From the NCBI GenBank assembly GCA_900542445.1, contig UQNN01000010.1, forward strand, positions 22,894-86,893: a DNA stretch of 64,000 nucleotides, in the 5' to 3' direction. This document shows positions 8,153-16,734 of the stretch, one piece after another. The notes beneath the pieces are model-generated. The model was not told the origin of the DNA. It searched no databases and saw nothing but the letters and a program-made list of their open reading frames with translations. Position 1 is the stretch's first letter; each line of letters begins with the position of its first letter. A program made the position numbers and the translations under genes. The stretch comes from an uncultured Eubacteriales bacterium. GTDB lineage: Bacteria; Bacillota; Clostridia; Christensenellales; Aristaeellaceae.

Positions 8153-9349
8153 ATGCGGATTCTGATGATGATTCATCGCCTGGCGGATAATTCGCCGTAC
8201 TGCTTTTATGTGCACGAGCAGGCGAAAGCTCTGCGGGAACAGGGGCATGACGTGACGGTCATCTCCTGTGTAGGCACGATGCCGATGATGAAAAGGCTTC
8301 GCCCCGTGCTGGCCCAAACGGACAAGCGGACGCCGAAAGCGGACGTCATCGACGGCATTCCCGTATATTTTCCGCGCTGCCTGACGCTGGGCAATGCGGG
8401 CGAAAAGCTGCTGGGCGGCTATCCGATGTATCGCGCGGCACTGCCGATTGCCCGAAAACTGCACGATGAAAAGCCGTTTGATGTCATTCACGCGCACATG
8501 CTCCCCAGAGAGGGGCACGCGGGGCGGCTGCTGGGGCGGGCGCTGGGCGTGCCCGTCGCGCTGACGGTGCATGGAACGGATGTGTTCCACTACTTCATTC
8601 CCGGTCAAACGCCGTGGAAGCGCAACATCGAAACCGCGCAAAACGTCGATGCGCTGATGGCGGTTTCGAGCCTGCTGCTCTCGCGCGTCGCGCCGTATCG
8701 CGGGGAGGGAAAGATCAGCCGCGTTGTGCAGAACGGCGTAGATCTTTCGCTTGTGCCGGAAAACGAAGCGCGCAGGCCGCGCTCGGTGATTTCCGTCGGC
8801 ACGCTCAAAGCGAGAAAATGTATGGATAAAACGCTGGAGGCGTTCGCGCGTCTGGCGGATGAATATGAAGATGCGACGCTGACCATCGTGGGCATCGGCG
8901 AAATGGAAGCGCAGCTCAAGGCCCGGATCGCCGAGCTGCGTCTGCAAGAGAGCGTGACGCTGACGGGCGGTTTGCCGCACGAAGAAGTGCTGCGGCGGAT
9001 GGCGCAGAGCGACTTGTTCGTTCTGCCCAGCTGGGGCGAGGGATACGGCATTGTCTACATCGAGGCGATGGCGGCGGGCTGCATCGCCGTCGGCGCGGAA
9101 AACGAGGGCATTGCCGACACCATCACGGACGGCGAGAACGGCTTTCTTGTGCCCGCCGCCGACACGGACGCGGTGGAAGCGGTCATGCGCGCTGTGTTCG
9201 CCCATCCAGAAGCGTATGAAGCGCTGCGGGCGCGCGGCACGCGCGACGCGCGCAGACTGACATGGGCGCACAACGCCGAAATCACCGCGGGGGTTTACCG
9301 CGAAGCCATCGAGCATTGGAGGAAAGAACATGCGCAAGCAGGGCATTGA
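8153..9349 (+). CDS. Family 4 (GT-B) glycosyltransferase
   Basis: 398 residues from MRILMMIHRL, with AAAAGGAGGTGG seven bases upstream. The N-terminal acceptor domain includes 'HEQAKALREQGHDVTVIS' and 'VIHAHMLPREGHAGR'. The C-terminal donor domain has 'ISVGTLKARKCMDKTLEAF' and 'LPSWGEGYGIVYIEAMAAG'. This is the usual layout of capsule and exopolysaccharide GT4 enzymes that work on lipid-linked intermediates in the cytoplasm. It overlaps the Wzy-like gene by 20 bases. Exact sugar specificity is unknown. Confidence 0.86.
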   Translation: MRILMMIHRLADNSPYCFYVHEQAKALREQGHDVTVISCVGTMPMMKRLRPVLAQTDKRTPKADVIDGIPVYFPRCLTLGNAGEKLLGGYPMYRAALPIARKLHDEKPFDVIHAHMLPREGHAGRLLGRALGVPVALTVHGTDVFHYFIPGQTPWKRNIETAQNVDALMAVSSLLLSRVAPYRGEGKISRVVQNGVDLSLVPENEARRPRSVISVGTLKARKCMDKTLEAFARLADEYEDATLTIVGIGEMEAQLKARIAELRLQESVTLTGGLPHEEVLRRMAQSDLFVLPSWGEGYGIVYIEAMAAGCIAVGAENEGIADTITDGENGFLVPAADTDAVEAVMRAVFAHPEAYEALRARGTRDARRLTWAHNAEITAGVYREAIEHWRKEHAQAGH

Positions 9350-10643
9350 CGGAACGGGGATGCTCAACCTGTACGATCGGGTGACGGGCATTTTCAACGA
9401 AATCTTTGATTCGCGGCTGCTGACCGTGGCGATTTTCGCGCTGATCGGCTATTGCTCACTGTTCACGCAGCGGAAATTTCCGATGCGCTGGATGATTTTC
9501 GTGCTTTTCGGCATGATTCTGCTGGCGTTTGTGACGCTGACGGCGCGCACGCCCGGACAAAAGACCCGCGTGCGCTTTCACAAGGGCATGGCGGGACTGT
9601 GGTTTGCACTGCACGGCATGATGGTGGTTTCCGGCCTGTTTTATCAGGATTGGCTGCCGGAGAGCGTGTCGCTTTTGATCTGCTACCCGATTGTGTTTTC
9701 GGTGTTCGCTTCGCGCGACGACAATTCCACGTTCCGCTCGATTCTGCGCGGCGCGGTGTTTGCGGTGCTTCCGTTTCTGGCGTGGTCGTCGGTTTCCGTG
9801 CCGCTGAGCTTTGCCTATCCGGGCTACAAGGGCGTTTTTTACGACGCGAACTGCCTGTCGATGTGCTGCATCGTGATGGCGACGGCGGCGCTGCTGCTGG
9901 CTTACGCAAGCTTTACGGAGAAGAAGAGGAAGGCCGCGCTGGCCTATCTGCTGCTGGGCGTTTGGGCGGCGGTTATGCTGCTGGCGACGCTCTCCCGTTC
10001 GGGTCTGCTGGCGTTTGCGGGCGTGGCGGCGATTCTGGTTGCGGCAATCATTGCGGGCACGGCGAAGCACCCGAAGCGGCTGCTGGCGGTGCTCGGCGTG
10101 TTCATCGCGCTCTGCGGCGCGGCGGGCGTGAAGATCACGGAGGACAAGATGTATGAAGCGGCGGTGGAGGATTACAACCTCGCCGTGTACAATCACGAGA
10201 CTTACGGCAACGAGATCCTTGTGCCCAAGCCGGAAGATCGAAAGATCAGCATGGACGACCTGACCAGCGACCGTTGGGGCATCTGGATGACGATTCTGGA
10301 AAACCTGACGTGGAACGGCCACGAGGACAGCGTCATCTGGGAATGGGTGGCGAAGGACGGCGCAGGCGACCGCCATTTCAACGCGCACAACGCGTTCTTT
10401 GGCGTGACGTACAACAACGGCTTCATCGCGGGCATCCTGCTGGTGTGCTATACGGTGTTGGCGTTTATCCGTGCCGTGAAGTATTACTGGGCGCATCGCC
10501 GGGAAAGCCCGTATGCGGCCACGCCGCTGGCTTTCTGCACGGTGTTTATTCTGGTGGGCATGTTTGAGTCGGTCTATGCGCCGTTTTCGGTGATTGGCTG
10601 CACATACTTCCTGGTTCAGGCGCCGCTCTGGCGCGCGGAATAA
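9330..10643 (+). CDS. O-antigen ligase/polymerase-like membrane protein (Wzy type)
   Basis: 437 residues from MRKQGIDGTG, with GGAGGAAAG just upstream. There are about ten hydrophobic segments. A large polar loop (about residues 265-345, containing 'DDLTSDRWGIWMTI' and 'HFNAHNAFFGVTYNNGF') sits before the last helices, as in the Wzy_C/O-antigen ligase family, where this extracellular loop carries active residues including a His. It probably polymerises repeat units on the outer face of the membrane. Assignment rests on topology, the HNxFF-like loop and position between glycosyltransferases. Confidence 0.75.
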   Translation: MRKQGIDGTGMLNLYDRVTGIFNEIFDSRLLTVAIFALIGYCSLFTQRKFPMRWMIFVLFGMILLAFVTLTARTPGQKTRVRFHKGMAGLWFALHGMMVVSGLFYQDWLPESVSLLICYPIVFSVFASRDDNSTFRSILRGAVFAVLPFLAWSSVSVPLSFAYPGYKGVFYDANCLSMCCIVMATAALLLAYASFTEKKRKAALAYLLLGVWAAVMLLATLSRSGLLAFAGVAAILVAAIIAGTAKHPKRLLAVLGVFIALCGAAGVKITEDKMYEAAVEDYNLAVYNHETYGNEILVPKPEDRKISMDDLTSDRWGIWMTILENLTWNGHEDSVIWEWVAKDGAGDRHFNAHNAFFGVTYNNGFIAGILLVCYTVLAFIRAVKYYWAHRRESPYAATPLAFCTVFILVGMFESVYAPFSVIGCTYFLVQAPLWRAE

Positions 10644-10650
10644 GGGAACG

Positions 10651-10700
10651 TTGGGACTCTGCCCCAAACCCCGGCGGGGAACTGAGTTCCCTGCACCTTC
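10651..10700 (+). repeat. Hairpin repeat family A, copy 1
   Basis: Stem 1, TTGGGactcTGCCCCAA, then CCCCGGC, then stem 2, GGGAACTGAGTTCCC, then TGCACCTTCC. The same unit lies inverted at 12575-12627 and as variants at 12448-12497 and 20805-21033. Confidence 0.75.
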
Positions 10701-10718
10701 CACATGGGAGATAAATCA

Positions 10719-11744
10719 ATGATCAATCCAAAAGTATCAGTCATTATCCCGGTTTACGGCGCGGAGGCGTTTCTGCCGGACTGCATTGCTTCTCTGCGCG
10801 CGCAGACGCTTCGGGACATTGAGCTGATTTTCATCTGCGACGGCAGTCCGGATCATTCGCTGGCGATTCTGCGCAAGGCGGAGACGCTGGACAGCCGCAT
10901 CCGCGTGATTGCCTTTGAGGAAAATCAGGGCGTATCGGCGGCGCGCAACGCGGGGCTGGATGCGGCGCGGGGAGATTATATCGGCTTCTGCGACGGCGAC
11001 GATTGGGCGGAGCCGGAAATGGTTGAGACGCTATACCGTGCGGCAGAGGACAACCGGGCGGATATTTCGTTCTGCCGGGTGTTCAAGGACAGGGGCGACA
11101 AGCACGAAAATGTGCCGCTGGGCTTTGACGACGGCACGGTGTTTGATCGGGAAGCCATCGGCAGGACGCTGATTCCCGCGATGCTTTCCAAACCGACGGA
11201 CAGCGACGAGCTTCCGCTTTCCGGCTACACGCCGCGCAACCTGTTTCGGCGCGAGGTCATTGGCAGTCACCGCTTCCGCCCGGATATTCGATATGCGGAA
11301 GATCTGCTCTTTATCGTCACCTGCATGAAGGACGCGGGCCGCGCCGTCGCGGTGGACAGGGCGTATTATCATTACCGCTTTCACACCGGGAGCGTGACGA
11401 AGCATTTCAGCTTTCACGTGCCGGAGAGCTATGAAAAATCCAACGATGCGCTGGAAACGCTTTTGGCGGATCATCCGGAGTGCATGCGCCGCATGAAAAT
11501 CCGCCGACGCAAGATGGCGGTGAACACCGTGCGCAATTTCTGCTATCCCGGCACGCCTTATGCGTTCGGGGAGCGCGTGCGCCGCGCGAAGGCATATATG
11601 AACAGGCCGGACGTTGCCGCGCTGTTTGACGATGTGAAGCCCGGCGATTTCCCGGCTCAGCTGGGTATGAAGCTCTTTCTGATGCAGAAAAAAATGGCGT
11701 TTACGATGTGCTTCCTGTTTACCTATGTGTTTGACCGGGTTTGA
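10719..11744 (+). CDS. Family 2 glycosyltransferase
   Basis: 341 residues from MINPKVSVII; GGGAG eight bases upstream favours this over the ATG at 10704. The GT-A domain shows 'SVIIPVYGAEAFLPDCI', 'IFICDGSPDHSLAIL', 'NQGVSAARNAGLDAARG' and the metal-binding 'GFCDGDDWAEPEMVE'. The C-terminal 100 residues are basic and amphipathic, suited to membrane association. It is of the capsule/EPS type that adds one sugar to a lipid-linked acceptor. Confidence 0.86.
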   Translation: MINPKVSVIIPVYGAEAFLPDCIASLRAQTLRDIELIFICDGSPDHSLAILRKAETLDSRIRVIAFEENQGVSAARNAGLDAARGDYIGFCDGDDWAEPEMVETLYRAAEDNRADISFCRVFKDRGDKHENVPLGFDDGTVFDREAIGRTLIPAMLSKPTDSDELPLSGYTPRNLFRREVIGSHRFRPDIRYAEDLLFIVTCMKDAGRAVAVDRAYYHYRFHTGSVTKHFSFHVPESYEKSNDALETLLADHPECMRRMKIRRRKMAVNTVRNFCYPGTPYAFGERVRRAKAYMNRPDVAALFDDVKPGDFPAQLGMKLFLMQKKMAFTMCFLFTYVFDRV

Positions 11745-11763
11745 CGAAAGATGAGGAACGACC

Positions 11764-12420
11764 ATGCAAAAGAATGAAGAACCGATGGACATCGCCGAGG
11801 TGCTGGCGCGGCGGAAACCGCAGCTCATCGCCAAGCGCGCGATGGATATCCTGCTCTCGGCATGCGCGCTGGCGGTGCTCTGGCCGTTGCTGCTGCTCAT
11901 CGCGCTGGCGGTGGTGATCGATGATCCCGGCCCGGTGTTTTACCGGCAGGTGCGCATTGGCAGAGACGGCAAGCCGTTCCGCATTTTCAAATTCCGCTCG
12001 ATGGTGACGGACGCGGATAAAAAGGGGCTGGCGATCACCGTCGGACGCGATAACCGGATTACGCGCGTCGGCGCGATTCTGCGTAAGACCAAGCTGGATG
12101 AACTGGCGCAGCTGCTCAACGTCCTGTGCGGGCAGATGAGCTTCGTCGGCCCGCGCCCCGAAGTGGAGCGGTATGTGAAGCTCTATACGCCGTATCAGCG
12201 GCAGGTGCTGCTTGTGCGGCCGGGCATTACGGATTATGCGTCGATTGCCTATCGCAACGAAAACGATCTGCTGGCTGGGACAGACGACCCCGAAAAGATG
12301 TACATCGAGCAGATTATGCCCGATAAAATCGAGCTGAACATGAAGTATCTGCGGGAGATTTCCCCGCTTGCGGACATCAGGCTGATTTTCAAAACGATCA
12401 TCGCGGTTGCGAAGGGGTAA
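11764..12420 (+). CDS. Initiating sugar transferase (undecaprenyl-phosphate sugar-phosphate transferase)
   Basis: 218 residues, RBS GAGGAACG. One N-terminal hydrophobic segment (about 24-50, 'ILLSACALAVLWPLLLLIAL') is followed by the conserved block 'DPGPVFYRQVRIGRDGKPF', 'IFKFRSMVTDADKKG', 'LRKTKLDELAQLLNVL' and 'MSFVGPRPEVERY'. These enzymes move a sugar phosphate from a nucleotide sugar to undecaprenyl phosphate at the cytoplasmic face and so start the repeat unit. The short form without extra transmembrane helices matches EpsL/PglC-like members. It ends the main glycosyltransferase run. Confidence 0.92.
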   Translation: MQKNEEPMDIAEVLARRKPQLIAKRAMDILLSACALAVLWPLLLLIALAVVIDDPGPVFYRQVRIGRDGKPFRIFKFRSMVTDADKKGLAITVGRDNRITRVGAILRKTKLDELAQLLNVLCGQMSFVGPRPEVERYVKLYTPYQRQVLLVRPGITDYASIAYRNENDLLAGTDDPEKMYIEQIMPDKIELNMKYLREISPLADIRLIFKTIIAVAKG

Positions 12421-12497
12421 GGAGGCGTTGGGAGACGTTGGGAGACGTTGGGGCGTTGCCCCAAGCCCCGCCAGAAACCTGAGGTTTCTGGACTTCC
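12421..12497 (+). repeat. Hairpin repeat family A, variant copy with a short tandem repeat
   Basis: CGTTGGGAGA occurs twice in tandem, then CGTTGGGGCG. The family A unit follows: TTGGGGCGTTGCCCCAA (12448-12464) and a second stem, AGAAACCTGAGGTTTCT. Stem 2 differs in sequence from copy 1 but still pairs fully. Confidence 0.7.
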
Positions 12498-12550
12498 CAC
12501 TTCATTTATTACTTCGTGATAGAAGAAAAAAGATGTTTGGATGAAATAAT

Positions 12551-12627
12551 CCATCCACGCAGTGGATGGAAAGAGGAAGGTGCAGGGAACTCAGTTCCCT
12601 GCCAGGGTTTGGGGCAGAGCCCCAAAA
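12551..12627 (-). repeat. Hairpin repeat family A, inverted copy, plus an extra hairpin
   Basis: A hairpin CCATCCAC-GCA-GTGGATGG (12551-12569) precedes an inverted family A copy (12575-12627). About 48 bases of that copy match 10651-10700 with few changes. Its end runs into AAAAGGAGG, the ribosome binding site of the next gene. Confidence 0.72.
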
Positions 12628-12639
12628 GGAGGAGCTCAA

Positions 12640-14472
12640 ATGCGCAGCGATTATAGGGTCTATCGTTATGACCGGCTGGATGCGCCGGTCGTCATCGCGG
12701 GCAGCAGCGCCGTGCTCATCGGCGCGCAGAACGGCCTTTTCCCGGATATGGGCCTTGCCGTGCCAGGCGAAATGGGCGGCCTCTGGGCCGGGGAAAAGAA
12801 GGTCTGCGATGGCTTCTTCCTGGCCATCGACGACGTGCCGCTGACACAGGCCGACGCCTGTGAAATCCATCCGGTCGTCACCGCGTTTCACTACCGTATG
12901 CAGAAACAGCAGCTGCACGTCGTTCGCCGTCAGTTTATTCCCGACGGAGTGGGCGGCTGCGTGGTCGAATTGATGATTGAAAACCTCAAAAACGCGCCGC
13001 GCATGGTCGAGGTCTCCTTCACTGTGCGCACCGATATCCTGACTGCCGCCGCCGCGCGCGGCGAGGACGGCGCAGAGCTTGGCCGCGATGTCGGTGAATA
13101 CGACGAGCAGGAGCAGGCGTTCTTTGCCCGCGACAGTCGGAACCCGTGGCACGCCGTCTGGGGCGCGGACGCGAACTGCCGCGTGCTTCAGGCCGATCTG
13201 CCGCAGAGCGTCTATGGCTTTGGCAATACCCAGGGCAAGGGCGTCAACGGCCGCCTGTTCTACCGCCTGCGGCTGGCCGCAAACGGGCAGGCAGCCATGC
13301 GGCTGTATATTGCGGGCGGCTATCCCTCCCGCTCCAAGGCGGAGGAAGCGCTGGCGCTGCTGAGAGAAAAGGCCGAAACCCTGCTCGCCGAAAAGCGTGC
13401 GCGCATCGATCGGGTGATGGCGCGCAGCGCCGCGACGATGCCCAGCGCCGCGCTGGAACAGAGCGTCAACTGGGCGAAGCTCTACGCCGATTGGCTGGTT
13501 CGCACCCTGCCGCGCGGCGGGTGCGCGCTGTGCTGCGATCTGCCGGAGCATCCCGCGCTGTACGGCGAAGGATGGGCAAAGGCGATGGAAGCGCTTCTGC
13601 CGCTGGGCGGCGCGGCGCGCGTGCAGGAAATGCTGCATACGCTCGTCGGCGTGAGCGCGCAGGCGCAGATGGCCCCCGGCCGTCTGGCGCGCAGCGTGTC
13701 CCTCTCCGGTAAGGTTTTGCAGGTTGGCGGCGAACGCGAAAGCGCGCAGTTTGTCGCGCTCGTGCATCGCACGCTGCTCTGGTCCGGCGACAAGACGTTC
13801 GCGGCGGCCATGCTGCCGATGACGGGGCTTTGCATCAACTATCTGCGCCGGAGTACCAAGGGCTTTGAAGATGTGCAGGAGGATATGCTGGAAGACGTGC
13901 GCGCGGCGCTCGTCGGTCACGCGTATATTCTGAATCTTACGGGCGCGGACGACACGCCGACGCTGGCGCTGCTCGAAAAACTCCCTGCTCAAAGGGAAGA
14001 AAGCGACATCGCGCCGAACGCGACGCTGGCCGAGCGCGCAAAGCGGCACGGCGAGCATGTCCACGTGGAGCAGATGATCGGCTGTCTGATGCAGATGGTC
14101 GCCTCCGCCGCGCCGGGCCTGCCGGGCTCCATCCGCACGGAGGATGCCGCGCCAGGCGTGCTGCTTCAGGCGCGGGCGGCGGCCGGGATGATCTGGCCGG
14201 TGTTTGAATGCCTGTTCGGAATCAGACCCGATGCGGGACGCAAGACGATTGCGTGGCATCCGCATACGCCCATCGGCTGGGAAGGCTGGAAGATGGAGAA
14301 CCTCTGCATCGGCGGCGCGTCGTTCGACGTGGCCAGCGAGCGCGTGTCTCCCAGCCATGCCCGCTATACGATCAGGACGCAGGAGACGGGCTGGACGGTT
14401 CGCGTCACGGAAAACGGGGAAGAGAAGGCGCTTCCGCTTGACGGTGAGCTGTCGATTGTGATGGAGGACTAA
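12640..14472 (+). CDS. Six-hairpin glycosidase-like protein of unknown specificity
   Basis: 610 residues from MRSDYRVYRY, with AAAAGGAGGAGCTC upstream; an in-frame ATG at 12562 lies inside a repeat and is rejected. No signal peptide, so it is cytoplasmic. The first 270 residues look like a beta-rich N-terminal domain ('FHYRMQKQQLHVVRRQFIPD', 'MIENLKNAPRMVEVSFTVR') as in bacterial glycogen-debranching-type enzymes. The rest is helical with repeated Trp/Glu-containing hairpins ('FECLFGIRPDAGRKTIAWHP' near the end), suggesting an (alpha/alpha)6 barrel. I cannot point to catalytic acids with confidence. It may trim or debranch a glycan made by the cluster. Confidence 0.55.
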   Translation: MRSDYRVYRYDRLDAPVVIAGSSAVLIGAQNGLFPDMGLAVPGEMGGLWAGEKKVCDGFFLAIDDVPLTQADACEIHPVVTAFHYRMQKQQLHVVRRQFIPDGVGGCVVELMIENLKNAPRMVEVSFTVRTDILTAAAARGEDGAELGRDVGEYDEQEQAFFARDSRNPWHAVWGADANCRVLQADLPQSVYGFGNTQGKGVNGRLFYRLRLAANGQAAMRLYIAGGYPSRSKAEEALALLREKAETLLAEKRARIDRVMARSAATMPSAALEQSVNWAKLYADWLVRTLPRGGCALCCDLPEHPALYGEGWAKAMEALLPLGGAARVQEMLHTLVGVSAQAQMAPGRLARSVSLSGKVLQVGGERESAQFVALVHRTLLWSGDKTFAAAMLPMTGLCINYLRRSTKGFEDVQEDMLEDVRAALVGHAYILNLTGADDTPTLALLEKLPAQREESDIAPNATLAERAKRHGEHVHVEQMIGCLMQMVASAAPGLPGSIRTEDAAPGVLLQARAAAGMIWPVFECLFGIRPDAGRKTIAWHPHTPIGWEGWKMENLCIGGASFDVASERVSPSHARYTIRTQETGWTVRVTENGEEKALPLDGELSIVMED

Positions 14473-14477
14473 AGGGA

Positions 14478-14637
14478 CAAATCACGCCTTCCGTCAGCTT
14501 CGCTGACACCTCCGGCTTATGATCGGCTTAAAGTGCTTTTGAAAAAGGATTTCTGCTTTGCTTGGCAGCGTGTAGCAACTGCCCCCTCTTAGCGGGAGGT
14601 TGGCACGACGCAGGCGTGACGGAAGGAGTTAAAAGGC
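14478..14637 (+). repeat. MITE-like repeat family B, copy 1
   Basis: The right end, 14583-14637 (CCCCTCTTAGCGGGAGG... then GCGTGACGGAAGGAGTTAAA), closely matches 17600-17653. The left end, CACGCCTTCCGTCAG, is an inverted and degenerate form of the right end. About 160 bases, no coding potential. Confidence 0.6.
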
Positions 14638-14644
14638 TGTTACA

Positions 14645-15397
14645 ATGAAAAGAATCATTTTATGCTTTCTGCTGCTGATGATGATGGCGGCGGGCGCGCT
14701 GGCCGATACCGCGCCGGTGAAGATGGAAGTTCCGCCGGAAGCGATTGAAACGCAGGCGGAGGGCGAGCTGGAAACCTACGACCTGACGTTTCCGGAGGAT
14801 ATGCCGCTGGCGGCGCGCAACTTTGTGTTGTTTGCGCGCGCGGAATTTGAAAAGAACGACTGGACGCGCCTGCCCAAGTGCAACGAATATACCCAGTGGT
14901 ATTACCACGACAAGCGCGAAATCGGCTGGTGCTCGGTCTTCCAGATTTACTGCGCGTACCACAGCGGTTTGCAGCTTGTTCGCTACAAGCAGGATGTGGA
15001 TGTGCAGCCGGGCGACTGCATCTCCGCGATGGAAGGGCGCGTGGGCAATGTGCGCCTCGCCTTTGAGGAACACGGACGCTGGCTGGATGGAACGGAAGGC
15101 GCTGTGCCGAAGCCGGGCTATCTGGTGATTTACGGCGTGCGCTCGTCCACGCCGTATACGCACGTGGCGATTGTGGAGAGCGTGCGGGATTTGGGCGGCG
15201 GGCTGTATGAGCTGACGACCATCGAGGGAAATCTCAATTCGACCGTGCGGCGCATCAACTACCGCTACAACGCGAACCCCAAGCGCAAGTATTATAATAT
15301 GTCCGTCGTGCCGGAAAACGAAATCACGCAGGAAAACTGCCAATATACCCTCCAGAAGGACGATTGGTATGTGACGGGTTTCTGTGCGACATGGTAA
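14645..15397 (+). CDS. Secreted CHAP-type cysteine amidase/peptidase-like protein
   Basis: 250 residues with signal peptide MKRIILCFLLLMMMAAGALA. The mature part carries the CHAP/NlpC-like order of motifs: a nucleophile region 'EIGWCSVFQIYCAYHSG', then 'KPGYLVIYG', 'YTHVAIVESVRDLGGGLYEL' with the catalytic His, and 'TTIEGN', where the polar third residue is expected. Such proteins cut peptidoglycan cross-bridges outside the membrane. It lies between polysaccharide genes and a terminator, and probably acts in wall remodelling linked to glycan assembly. Confidence 0.7.
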   Translation: MKRIILCFLLLMMMAAGALADTAPVKMEVPPEAIETQAEGELETYDLTFPEDMPLAARNFVLFARAEFEKNDWTRLPKCNEYTQWYYHDKREIGWCSVFQIYCAYHSGLQLVRYKQDVDVQPGDCISAMEGRVGNVRLAFEEHGRWLDGTEGAVPKPGYLVIYGVRSSTPYTHVAIVESVRDLGGGLYELTTIEGNLNSTVRRINYRYNANPKRKYYNMSVVPENEITQENCQYTLQKDDWYVTGFCATW

Positions 15398-15401
15398 GAA
15401 A

Positions 15402-15438
15402 AAACAGACGTTTCACATTGAGAAACGTCTGTTTTTTT
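15402..15438 (+). terminator. Rho-independent terminator after the CHAP gene
   Basis: AAACAGACGTTTC and GAAACGTCTGTTT pair perfectly around loop acattga, followed by a run of T. Confidence 0.92.
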
Positions 15439-15471
15439 GCCGGATGAAATAAGTCGGGGACAATTCTGCGC

Positions 15472-15801
15472 TTATAACGCCTTTTCCATCGTCACGGCCT
15501 GTGCATTCCGCCCGGTTTGAACAAAGCCCAGTTTTCGGTGCAGCGCCAGCGAAGCGGCGTTGTCCGGCGCAATTTGCACGACGCAGGCGGTAAAGCCGCG
15601 CGATTTCATGGTTTCAAACAGCAGCATGAGCGCTGACGAGGCCACGCCGCGCCTGCGCATGTCCCCTGAAACGGCGACGCCGTAGGAAAACTGCGCGCCC
15701 TGAACGGAGTGAACCGTGATCCCGCCCGCATGGCGGCCGTCCGCGCGGATGAAATACCGCAGACAGGGCGGCGGATCGAGCGGAAGAAGCGAAAGCTGCA
15801 T
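15472..15801 (-). CDS. GNAT-family N-acetyltransferase, short
   Basis: 109 residues on the minus strand. The acetyl-CoA binding motif A is 'VSGDMRRRGVASSALMLLFE' (R-x-x-G-x-A) and motif B is 'DNAASLALHRKLGFVQTGRN'. It is shorter than usual GNAT proteins (about 140-180) because the N-terminal strands are reduced. Its ATG overlaps the stop codon of the upstream gene (ATGA), so it is co-translated with the phosphoribosyltransferase. Acceptor unknown. Confidence 0.78.
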   Translation of the reverse strand: MQLSLLPLDPPPCLRYFIRADGRHAGGITVHSVQGAQFSYGVAVSGDMRRRGVASSALMLLFETMKSRGFTACVVQIAPDNAASLALHRKLGFVQTGRNAQAVTMEKAL

Positions 15802-16670
15802 CAGGCTTTGGGCAGGGCTTCGGCAGGGGCGAAGCCGCTGTCGATACAGAGCTGCGCGCGCTGAGCGCTTTTGCCGCCTTTGGCAAGCTCGTTTGCGAGG
15901 AAATCCGGATGGGCGAGCAGGAAACTGCGCATGAACGCATCCGGATCGTCGATGAAATGCAGCACGAGCGCAAGCTGCTTGTCGGTGATGCGGCCCATCT
16001 TGTGCGCGGTTTCAAACAGCTCCGGCTTGATGACGACCAGCGTGGTCAGCGGGCAGCCCGCGTCGGCGAGAATCTTGCTGCCGCCCTGATCGCGATCGAC
16101 GACGGCCAGCGAACAGGCGATCTTCGCGCCCAACCCTTCCACGGCGGGAATCCATGCGCGGATATAGGAAGAAGCGACCGTCACCAGATCGGCGATATGC
16201 ACGCTGCGTTTGCCGGACAGGCTCGCCTGCTCGGCGGGCATGCTCACGCCGTTTGCGTCGGTGTAGACGCTGGACAGATCCTTAAAGATGGACAGATGAC
16301 CCAGCCCCAGCTTGCGCGCCACGGGCATGGAGAAGAAGAAGTCGCGACGCTCGCCGCCGGAGACGAAATCCACGTCCATTTTGCGCGCGGCTTCGGTCAT
16401 CAGGTCGATCAGCTGACGATAAATCGGGCAGGCTGCAAGCTGCTTTTCGATTTCGCCGTAGACTTTGTCGTAAAACCGGAGCTTATCGCCCGCGCAAGCC
16501 TGCTCGATGACGGTCAGCAGCGCGTTGGCTGCCTCTTCGCTGCCGTAGAGGAACTGGGTATTGATGTAGAACGGGCCGAGCTTGCCGGATGTATACCAAA
16601 ACGGCTGGCCTTCGGGACAGACGCGAACGGCGTCGGTTTCAAACAGCCACGATACGATGGGATTCTCCAT
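15801..16670 (-). CDS. Orotate phosphoribosyltransferase-like protein
   Basis: 289 residues from MENPIVSWLF; TAAGGAGG eight bases upstream decides the start over one nine codons earlier. 'PFWYTSGKLGPFYINTQFL' and 'VDFVSGGERRDFFFSMPVA' resemble the substrate- and PRPP-contact segments of PyrE-like proteins found in Clostridia. The PRPP loop is unusual: 'VHIADLVTVASSYIRAW' in place of VVDDVxTTGG(S/T). It is also longer than true PyrE (about 210), with a C-terminal helical extension of 60 or more residues. No other pyrimidine genes are nearby, so the true base may not be orotate. Confidence 0.62.
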   Translation of the reverse strand: MENPIVSWLFETDAVRVCPEGQPFWYTSGKLGPFYINTQFLYGSEEAANALLTVIEQACAGDKLRFYDKVYGEIEKQLAACPIYRQLIDLMTEAARKMDVDFVSGGERRDFFFSMPVARKLGLGHLSIFKDLSSVYTDANGVSMPAEQASLSGKRSVHIADLVTVASSYIRAWIPAVEGLGAKIACSLAVVDRDQGGSKILADAGCPLTTLVVIKPELFETAHKMGRITDKQLALVLHFIDDPDAFMRSFLLAHPDFLANELAKGGKSAQRAQLCIDSGFAPAEALPKA

Positions 16671-16705
16671 GGATAACGCCTCCTTAGCGGAACTCATTTT
16701 CTGCT

Positions 16706-16734
16706 ATTATAAAGGATGAAGCGCCAAAATGGAA
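16706..16734 (-). promoter_or_regulatory. Probable promoter of the phosphoribosyltransferase-GNAT pair
   Basis: TATAAT at 16711-16706 on the minus strand, with a weak -35 (TTCCAT) 17 bases upstream. The stretch from 16735 to 16910 shows no gene I can support. Confidence 0.5.

Noticed and set aside
12421..12450. Short tandem repeat CGTTGGGAGA as a possible CRISPR or phase-variable tract
   Set aside because: Only two to three units of 10 bases without spacers, in a non-coding repeat element.
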